7,194 nt of DNA from Acetobacteraceae bacterium (GTDB lineage: Bacteria > Pseudomonadota > Alphaproteobacteria > Acetobacterales > Acetobacteraceae), in contig CANJOG010000093.1 of assembly GCA_947475475.1 (NCBI GenBank), positions 1 to 7,194 on the forward strand, given 5' to 3'. Positions 1-4,519 of this stretch are shown here, one piece after another. Under the pieces are notes generated by a model. It ran no database searches, was not told where the DNA came from, and was given only the letters and a program-made list of their open reading frames with translations. Numbering within the stretch: position 1 is the stretch's first letter; every line of letters begins with the position of its first letter. The position numbers and the translations under genes are program-made.

Positions 1-368
1 TCTTCCCGATCCTGGAAGAGCGGCGCTGGCAGCGCGGTGGCACGCTTTCGGGCGGGCAGCAGCAGATGCTGGCGATCGGGCGCTCGCTGATGGCGGCGCC
101 GAAGGTGCTGCTGCTCGACGAGCCGAGCCTCGGCCTGTCGCCATTGATGACCGACATGGTCTTCGCGGCGCTAAAGGAACTGAACGGTGCGGGCCTCACG
201 ATCCTGCTCGTTGAACAGAACGCCCATCGCGCCCTGGGTGCGACCCGCCGCGCCTATGTGCTTGAACAGGGCCGGCTGGTTCACGAGGGCGATAGCGACG
301 GCATGCTGAAGGACCCGCGCGTCATTGCGCATTACCTCGGCCAGGAACCGTCGCTGGACGATCACTGA
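1..368 (+). CDS. livF: ABC transporter ATP-binding protein, LivF type (3' part; 5' end outside window)
   Basis: The last 121 residues are visible, read in the frame starting at base 3. LivF is one of two cytoplasmic ATPases that power Liv/HAAT importers for branched-chain amino acids and, in many alphaproteobacteria, aromatic acids, amides or urea. Seen here: the ABC signature LSGGQQQ (bases 45-65), followed by MLAIGRSLM as usual in LivF; Walker B with catalytic Glu (VLLLDEPSLGLSP); and a LLVEQN segment where most ABC ATPases have the switch His, Gln at that place being normal for LivF. The end (YVLEQGRLVHEG, then DPRVIAHYLG) matches the short LivF tail. LivG would have a longer, different C-terminus. 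The Walker A part is outside the window. Other liv genes are expected upstream. The substrate cannot be told from the ATPase. A terminator-like hairpin follows 64 bases after the stop. Confidence 0.93.
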   Translation, partial: FPILEERRWQRGGTLSGGQQQMLAIGRSLMAAPKVLLLDEPSLGLSPLMTDMVFAALKELNGAGLTILLVEQNAHRALGATRRAYVLEQGRLVHEGDSDGMLKDPRVIAHYLGQEPSLDDH

Positions 369-374
369 CTCTTT

Positions 375-394
375 GACTTCCAAGTCGCCGACTT
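375..394. repeat. Three-armed small dyad, possible operator
   Basis: Just after the livF stop the pentamer GACTT occurs at 375-379 and 390-394, with its reverse complement AAGTC at 382-386 between them. The middle arm can form a dyad with either neighbour (spacers of 2 and 3 bases). A CCAAG/CTTGG pair (380-384 and 396-400) overlaps it. The loops are too small for good RNA hairpins, so if functional it is more likely a DNA-binding site. TTGACT at 373-378 resembles a -35 box, but I see no convincing -10 at proper spacing. No regulator is recognised. Confidence 0.25.
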
Positions 395-432
395 CCTTGG
401 CCGCATCATTACTCGTCGCGGTCTGGACAAAA

Positions 433-488
433 TCGCCCCGCCCATTTAGGCAGCCCGCAAGCTGCCTGAGGGCGGGGCGAAATTTTTT
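433..488 (+). terminator. Rho-independent terminator-like hairpin between livF and the ferredoxin gene
   Basis: An 11-bp perfect stem (TCGCCCCGCCC at 433-443 with its complement at 470-480) is extended inward, after a small internal loop, by a 6-bp stem AGGCAG/CTGCCT (448-453 and 462-467) around an 8-base loop. Two A residues and then six T residues (483-488) follow. This is the architecture of a strong intrinsic terminator for the liv operon. Unusually, the T tract ends only five bases before the ferredoxin Shine-Dalgarno (494-500). It could therefore also work as an attenuator, or as the 5' end of a processed ferredoxin transcript. Confidence 0.82.
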
Positions 489-505
489 CGATCGAGGAGA
501 TCACC

Positions 506-820
506 ATGGGACATATTATCGCCATCGACCGGGACGGCGCGCGTAAGGAACTCGAGGTCAAGCCGGGCGATTCGCTGATGTTCCCGCTGCGTGACGCCAT
601 GCTGGTCGAAGCAAGCTGTGGCGGCTGCGCCTCCTGCGGCACCTGCCACATCACCATCGAGCCGGAATGGATGGCAAAGCTGCCGCCGCGCAAATCCGAC
701 GAGACGGATATGCTCGAATCCCTCTCGCATTTCGACGAGGCGAAGTCCCGCCTGAGCTGCCAGGTGAATTTCACCGAAGACATGGACGGTCTGGTTCTGC
801 AGGTCGCGCCGCCGGAATAA
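506..820 (+). CDS. [2Fe-2S] ferredoxin, adrenodoxin/putidaredoxin type
   Basis: A 104-residue cytoplasmic one-electron carrier. Cluster ligands are C38, C44, C47 and C85, spaced C-x5-C-x2-C-x37-C. This matches putidaredoxin (39, 45, 48, 86) and differs from plant-type ferredoxins. The loop reads CGGCASCGTCH, with an extra cysteine, C41, where putidaredoxin has Ser. The C-terminal part (SRLSCQVNFTEDMDGLVLQV) is also typical of this class. Such ferredoxins pass electrons from an FAD-dependent reductase to cytochrome P450s or Rieske oxygenases; the isc-type Fdx is a related alternative, but no isc genes are nearby. The ATG at 506 is supported by GAGGAGA (494-500) at good spacing. No reductase or oxygenase lies in the window, so the partner is unknown. 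The gene sits directly behind a terminator-like hairpin and 79 bases before the isomerase-like gene. Confidence 0.93.
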   Translation: MGHIIAIDRDGARKELEVKPGDSLMFPLRDAMLVEASCGGCASCGTCHITIEPEWMAKLPPRKSDETDMLESLSHFDEAKSRLSCQVNFTEDMDGLVLQVAPPE

Positions 821-837
821 GCCGCGCCCTCCCGATG

Positions 838-875
838 GGGATTTGCGCACTGGCCCTCCGGTGCGCTTTAATCCC
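838..875 (+). other. Stem-loop between the ferredoxin and isomerase-like genes
   Basis: GCGCACTGG (845-853) pairs with CCGGTGCGC (858-866) through nine pairs, one of them G-T, around the loop CCCT. An outer stem GGGAT/ATCCC (838-842 and 871-875) closes it, with TT and TTTA on the two sides as an internal loop. There is no T run after the outer stem; the short TTTA after the inner stem could give weak termination. It ends nine bases before the next gene's Shine-Dalgarno (885-891). A partial terminator, an mRNA-stabilising or processing element, or a translation-modulating structure are all possible. Confidence 0.5.
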
Positions 876-899
876 GTAACATCCAGGGGAGAAATGCTC

Positions 900-1721
900 A
901 TGTCCAAGAGCCGCAAGATTACCGTCAGCTATCTGACGACGCATGAGCTGTCCACGGCCGAGGCAGTGCATGCCGCCGCCGCGATCGGAGCCGATTTCAT
1001 CAGCGCGCGCCTGACCGTCACCCCGCCTGGTGGCAAGGTCTATCCGCTGATGAGCGATCCGGCCGAAGTGCGCGCCGCTCGCGCTGCCATCCAGGATACC
1101 GAGGTGGCGATCTACGATGTCGAGGTCGCCCGGCTTGGCCCCGACACCGTGGCCGCGCAGTTTGCCCCGATGCTCGATATCGCCGCCCAGCTTGGTGCGC
1201 GCTCGCTGCTGACCACGGCGCATGGGCCGGACGAGACACAACTGGCTGACCAGTTCGCCCAGCTCTGCGAACTCGCCGCCGGCTATGGCGTGTCGGTCGA
1301 TCTGGAATTCCTGCCGTGGAATTCGATCGGCACACTCCCCGCCGCTACGCGCATCCTCACCCATGCGTCTCAGCCCAATGCCGGTCTGGTGGTCGATGCG
1401 ATCCATTGGTATCGCGCCGATGGCAATGTGGCGGATGAATTGCGCAAGCTGCCGGCGAGCTGGTTCCATTTCGCCCAGATCTGCGACGCCCCGGCGGCGC
1501 GCCCGGCGAGCATGGAGCAGATCATGTTCCATGCCCGCGAGGAACGCCTCAATCCGGGCGAGGGCGGGCTCGATCTCGCCGCCCTCTTCGCGGCCATTCC
1601 GCGCGAGACGGCAATCGCCATGGAAGTGCCGAAATACGAACTGTCCAAGACCGTTCCGGCGATCGACCGTGCCCGCGCCTGCCTGGAAGCGACCCGCGCG
1701 CTGCTCGCGAAGCTGGACTGA
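900..1721 (+). CDS. Sugar phosphate isomerase/epimerase-like TIM-barrel protein
   Basis: A 273-residue protein of the xylose isomerase-like/AP endonuclease 2 TIM-barrel superfamily (COG1082 type). These soluble enzymes use a divalent metal for isomerisation, epimerisation or, in some branches, dehydration (for example 3-dehydroshikimate dehydratase). Visible are the expected metal and active-site strands: E136 in LEFLPW, D166 and H169 in VVDAIHW, H190/Q193/D196 in WFHFAQICD, the NPGEGGLDL loop (E221, D225) and E242 in AMEVP. Length and spacing look intact. Start choice: AGGGGAG (885-891) lies eight bases before ATG 900, but only two before the in-frame ATG 894, and a TTG at 843 would add 19 unlikely residues, so 900 is preferred. 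The substrate is unknown. Its place behind livF and a ferredoxin gene suggests a catabolic pathway, possibly for an aromatic or sugar-like compound, but that is inference from context. Confidence 0.85.
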   Translation: MSKSRKITVSYLTTHELSTAEAVHAAAAIGADFISARLTVTPPGGKVYPLMSDPAEVRAARAAIQDTEVAIYDVEVARLGPDTVAAQFAPMLDIAAQLGARSLLTTAHGPDETQLADQFAQLCELAAGYGVSVDLEFLPWNSIGTLPAATRILTHASQPNAGLVVDAIHWYRADGNVADELRKLPASWFHFAQICDAPAARPASMEQIMFHAREERLNPGEGGLDLAALFAAIPRETAIAMEVPKYELSKTVPAIDRARACLEATRALLAKLD

Positions 1722-1732
1722 AAAGCGCGAAT

Positions 1733-1760
1733 CGTTGGGTGGGCGTGAGCCCACCCAACG
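1733..1760. terminator. Perfect stem-loop between convergent genes
   Basis: CGTTGGGTGGGC (1733-1744) is followed by loop GTGA and its exact complement (1749-1760), a 12-bp uninterrupted stem. It fills most of the 60-base gap between the converging isomerase-like gene and tspO. On the plus strand no T tract follows. On the minus strand the hairpin is followed after eight bases by TTTT, so as an intrinsic terminator it better suits tspO. It may serve both directions or protect 3' ends. Confidence 0.6.
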
Positions 1761-1781
1761 GCCCGCTCAAAATGGGCAGGT

Positions 1782-2258
1782 TCAGCCGTTCAGGACGAAA
1801 ATCCCGGCATTCAGATAGGTCGCATAGGCGACCCAGGCCGCGTAGGGCACCATCATTACCGCCGCCGGCCTGCTGATCGGCCAGAATCGCAGCATCGTGA
1901 CAACAACGAGCGCCAGCAGGGCGGCGATAACCACCAGACCGGCGAGCGCGCTGTTCAGGCCGAAAAACGCCGGCGTCCACAGCGAATTGGCCAGTAATTG
2001 CCAGCCCCAGAGCAGCAGCACTCTGCGATGCCGGTTGCCCGGGCCGCTCTTTGCCTGGCCGCGCTGCCAGACCAGCCAGGCGGCGGTGCCCATGAGTACG
2101 TAAAGCGTCGTCCAGACCGGGGCGAAGACCCAGTTCGGCGGTGTGCCGGGCGGCTTGGCCAGACCGACATACCACTTCGCAATGGCCCCGGCCGTGATCG
2201 CCCCATCGGCGGCGCCGACCAGCAGGCACAATCCGACAAAGCCGATCAACGCCAGCAC
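1782..2258 (-). CDS. tspO: TspO/MBR family tryptophan-rich membrane protein
   Basis: A 158-residue inner-membrane protein of the TspO (translocator protein, peripheral benzodiazepine receptor) family, which has five transmembrane helices and binds tetrapyrroles and sterol-like ligands; in Rhodobacter it acts as an oxygen-linked regulatory protein. Diagnostic features: WYVGLAKPPGTPPNWVFAPVW (residues 29-49), the conserved loop after helix 1 running into helix 2; QLLANSLWTPAFF (87-99); and PYAAWVAYATYLN (138-150). Five hydrophobic stretches lie at about 3-22, 44-64, 80-99, 104-123 and 131-155. The start is uncertain. GTG 2258 gives a normal family length but has no clear Shine-Dalgarno. The frame stays open upstream to a stop at 2421-2423 with no ATG, GTG or TTG, although a good AAGGAG sits at 2313-2318. 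It is the last minus-strand gene before a convergent hairpin. Family assignment is firm; the exact N-terminus is not. Confidence 0.92.
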   Translation of the reverse strand: MLALIGFVGLCLLVGAADGAITAGAIAKWYVGLAKPPGTPPNWVFAPVWTTLYVLMGTAAWLVWQRGQAKSGPGNRHRRVLLLWGWQLLANSLWTPAFFGLNSALAGLVVIAALLALVVVTMLRFWPISRPAAVMMVPYAAWVAYATYLNAGIFVLNG

Positions 2259-2312
2259 CGAGGCGGGCAGGAAGGACGAACGGGGCGGCTCTACATTGCG
2301 GAAGACACGGTT

Positions 2313-2318
2313 CTCCTT
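2313..2318 (-). promoter_or_regulatory. Orphan Shine-Dalgarno upstream of tspO
   Basis: The minus strand reads AAGGAG here, followed four bases later by GTG (2308-2306). That GTG is out of frame with tspO and hits a TAG after five codons. No canonical in-frame tspO start follows until GTG 2258, about 54 bases downstream. Either this is a chance match, or it drives a minimal leader peptide, or one base is missing between 2308 and 2258 and this is the true tspO ribosome-binding site. Confidence 0.35.
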
Positions 2319-2365
2319 GGGCGGAACACACGAAGCACATAGGCATGGCCGGGCAAGGCTGAAAC

Positions 2366-2381
2366 CCCGATCATGATCGGG
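2366..2381. repeat. 16-bp perfect palindrome in the gap upstream of tspO
   Basis: CCCGATCATGATCGGG is its own reverse complement over all 16 bases. It lies in the 165-bp gap between the 697-residue gene and tspO, about 47 bases before the orphan AAGGAG. As RNA it could fold into a 6-bp stem with a CATG loop; on the minus strand it is followed by GTTT, too short for a strong terminator. It is either an operator for a dimeric regulator of tspO or a weak 3' hairpin of the upstream operon. The rest of the gap shows no convincing promoter. Confidence 0.5.
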
Positions 2382-2423
2382 ATGAGTAACTAGATCGCAA
2401 AGAGCGGTGTCATGAGGGCGTTA

Positions 2424-4517
2424 TTAATGCGCCTCCCGCCACCAGGCGCCGACCGCCACGCCCAGCAGCAGGGCGAGTGCCAGCCAGCCGGGCAAAAGCG
2501 GCGTCGCCTCGATGCCAGTCACCAGATGATCGCGGTTGCGCCTGAGACCGATCCAGCTCGTGCCGTTGGTGACGCGTCCCGCCTCGACCCGGCGGATATC
2601 CGGCACGCCGGCCGGATCGAGGAAATGCACCCCACCGCCCGAGGCGCTTGCCAGGGCAGCCAAGCGCGTGCCGGTGGCGCGCAGATCGGACAGTTCCGGC
2701 GGATTGGCCGCCGCTGCCGCCGCATAGGCAGTGCGGATGCCGTCCGTGGCGGTCCAGACGCCAGGTGTGGTCGCGGTGCGGGTCCCGCTGGCGCGGCCGG
2801 CGGTATTTGCGGTGAGCGCGAGCTTCCCGGTCTTGCCATCCGGATCGGTGACGCTCACCTCGCTCGGTGGCTGTTCCTCGGTGGAGCGGCGGGTGATGGT
2901 CAGCACGCCATCGGCCACGCGGGCGGTCAGCGCGTTTTCCTCCAGTTCCGGCTCCTTCATGAGCCAGTGGGCGAGGCGGCGCAGCAATTCGCCCTGTGGC
3001 CCGCCGCCTTCATGGCCGCGCGACCACAGCCAGATCTGGTCGGACATGAGCAGGGCCGTCCGCCCCTCGCCGACGCGATCCAGCAGCAGCAGCGGCGCGC
3101 CATCGGGCCCGGCCATCAGGCTCTCGCCCTGACTGCTCACGCTGGCGAGCCGGCGATACCACTCGCCCCAGCCGGGCTGGCCGTCCTTACCGCTGGTCGC
3201 ATCCGGCAGATCGCCGGTCACCGGATGGCGCTTGCCCACCGGGGTCAGCGCCGGGCGGAAACCGCCTTCCAGCACGCCATTGATGGTGCCGCCCGGCTTG
3301 GCCGGCAGCACGGCGCCCAGCGGGGTGACAGCCAGGCTCGCCGGGCCGGTGAATTCCGGCCCCACGCTGAGCAGCAGCCCGCCGCCGCCTTTTACGAAAT
3401 CGGCGATATTGCGCAGATAGGCGAAAGGCAGCACGCCGCGATTGGTGAAGCGGTCCAGGATGATCAGGTCGAATTCCTTGATCTTCACCTGGAACAGCTC
3501 GCGCACCGGAAAGGCGATCAGCGCCAGCTCGTTCAGCGGCGTCATGTCGTCCTTGTCGGGCGGGCGCAGGATGGTGAAATGCACCAGATCGACCGAGGGG
3601 TCGGCCTTGAGCAGCCGCCGCCAGGTGCGCTCGCCCGGATGCGGCTCGCCGCTGACCAGCAGCACGCGCAGCCGCTCGCGCACGCCATTCACCTCAATGA
3701 CGGCGCGGTTGTTGATGGCCGAGACTTCGCCCGGCAGGCCGTTGACCGAGAGTTCCACCACGGTCGGCCCGGCGCGGGTGATCGCCAGCTCGATGCGGTG
3801 TTCGCGGCCCACCGGCACGCTCTCCACCACCGGCGGCTCGCCGTCGCGGCGGATGGTGAGCTGGGCGGAGGCAGGGCCGCGCGCGCCAGTCTCTTTCAAC
3901 CCGAGATCATCGACCGCCACTTTCAGCGTCACCGGATGGCCGACCAGGCCGAAGCTCGGCGCCTCGATGATGCGCAGGCGGCGATTGACCTCCTCGCCCT
4001 TGGCCGGCACCAGCACGTGCAGTGGCGCCGAGGTCGGCGTGGCGGGGATGTCATGCACCTGCCCATCTGTGACGGCGACAATGCCGGCCAGACGGGCGCG
4101 GGGGATATCGGCCAAAGCGCGCTCGATGGCGGCGAAGAGCTGGGTGCCGTCATGCCCGGCTTCCGCCACCTCGACGATGCGGAGCTGCATGTCCGGCAGC
4201 GTGCCGGCCTGTTTCTCGATGGCGGCGCGGGCGCGTTCGGCGATGCTGCCGCGCTCGCCCATCTGCATGGAGGCGGTGCGGTCGATCACCACGAGGCCGA
4301 TATCGGGCAGCACCTGCCGGCTCTCGCGCACCAGACGCGGCCCGGCCATCCAGGCGATCAGCACGGCGAGAGCCGCCAGCCGCCAGACCGCGCCGCGTGC
4401 CCGCCGGGCCAGAGCCACGCCGACTGCGGCGAGGCCGAGTGCCGCCAGGATCGCCAGTGCCCAGAGCGGCAAAGCCGGGTCGAAGCGCAGCGTGGAAATG
4501 GCTTGTTCGCCGCCCAT
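2424..4517 (-). CDS. Membrane-anchored vWA and GATase-like domain protein (697 aa)
   Basis: A large membrane protein of the uncharacterised family found beside MoxR/DUF58/DUF4159 genes (COG5426-like). Two N-terminal helices (about 17-36 and 46-60) precede a von Willebrand A-type domain (about 73-170) whose metal site looks usable: D79-x-T-x-S83, T125 in DGT, and D151 in VTDG. A beta-rich region (about 180-280) follows, then a class I glutamine amidotransferase-like fold (about 283-520; RVLLVSGEPHPGER, FDLIILDRF, FVKGGGGLLLSVGPEF). No cysteine occurs in the whole protein, so the nucleophile of true amidotransferases is absent. One C-terminal helix lies at 676-692. Inferred topology puts the large middle part in the periplasm. 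ATG 4517 starts two bases after the upstream gene's stop, with a weak Shine-Dalgarno, implying translational coupling. Tandem TAA stops end it. No enzymatic activity is known or proposed; the likely role is binding or assembly with the upstream product. Confidence 0.85.
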   Translation of the reverse strand: MGGEQAISTLRFDPALPLWALAILAALGLAAVGVALARRARGAVWRLAALAVLIAWMAGPRLVRESRQVLPDIGLVVIDRTASMQMGERGSIAERARAAIEKQAGTLPDMQLRIVEVAEAGHDGTQLFAAIERALADIPRARLAGIVAVTDGQVHDIPATPTSAPLHVLVPAKGEEVNRRLRIIEAPSFGLVGHPVTLKVAVDDLGLKETGARGPASAQLTIRRDGEPPVVESVPVGREHRIELAITRAGPTVVELSVNGLPGEVSAINNRAVIEVNGVRERLRVLLVSGEPHPGERTWRRLLKADPSVDLVHFTILRPPDKDDMTPLNELALIAFPVRELFQVKIKEFDLIILDRFTNRGVLPFAYLRNIADFVKGGGGLLLSVGPEFTGPASLAVTPLGAVLPAKPGGTINGVLEGGFRPALTPVGKRHPVTGDLPDATSGKDGQPGWGEWYRRLASVSSQGESLMAGPDGAPLLLLDRVGEGRTALLMSDQIWLWSRGHEGGGPQGELLRRLAHWLMKEPELEENALTARVADGVLTITRRSTEEQPPSEVSVTDPDGKTGKLALTANTAGRASGTRTATTPGVWTATDGIRTAYAAAAAANPPELSDLRATGTRLAALASASGGGVHFLDPAGVPDIRRVEAGRVTNGTSWIGLRRNRDHLVTGIEATPLLPGWLALALLLGVAVGAWWREAH

Positions 4518-4519
4518 TG

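Noticed and set aside
369..432. Sigma-70-type promoter with TTGACT at 373-378
   Set aside because: No acceptable -10 hexamer is found 16-18 bases downstream, and the product would run into the terminator at 433-488.
843..899. N-terminal extension of the isomerase-like protein from TTG 843
   Set aside because: The added residues overlap the 838-875 hairpin and the Shine-Dalgarno and resemble no family sequence; ATG 900 has proper spacing.
771..1754. 327-codon minus-strand frame opposite the isomerase-like gene
   Set aside because: The composition is Arg/Gly/His-rich and low in complexity, and it mirrors a TIM-barrel gene with conserved active-site residues. It is a coding shadow.
1549..2346. 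265-codon minus-strand frame overlapping tspO and the isomerase-like gene
   Set aside because: It covers tspO in another frame and runs antisense into the isomerase-like gene; both of those have strong family motifs, while this frame shows none.
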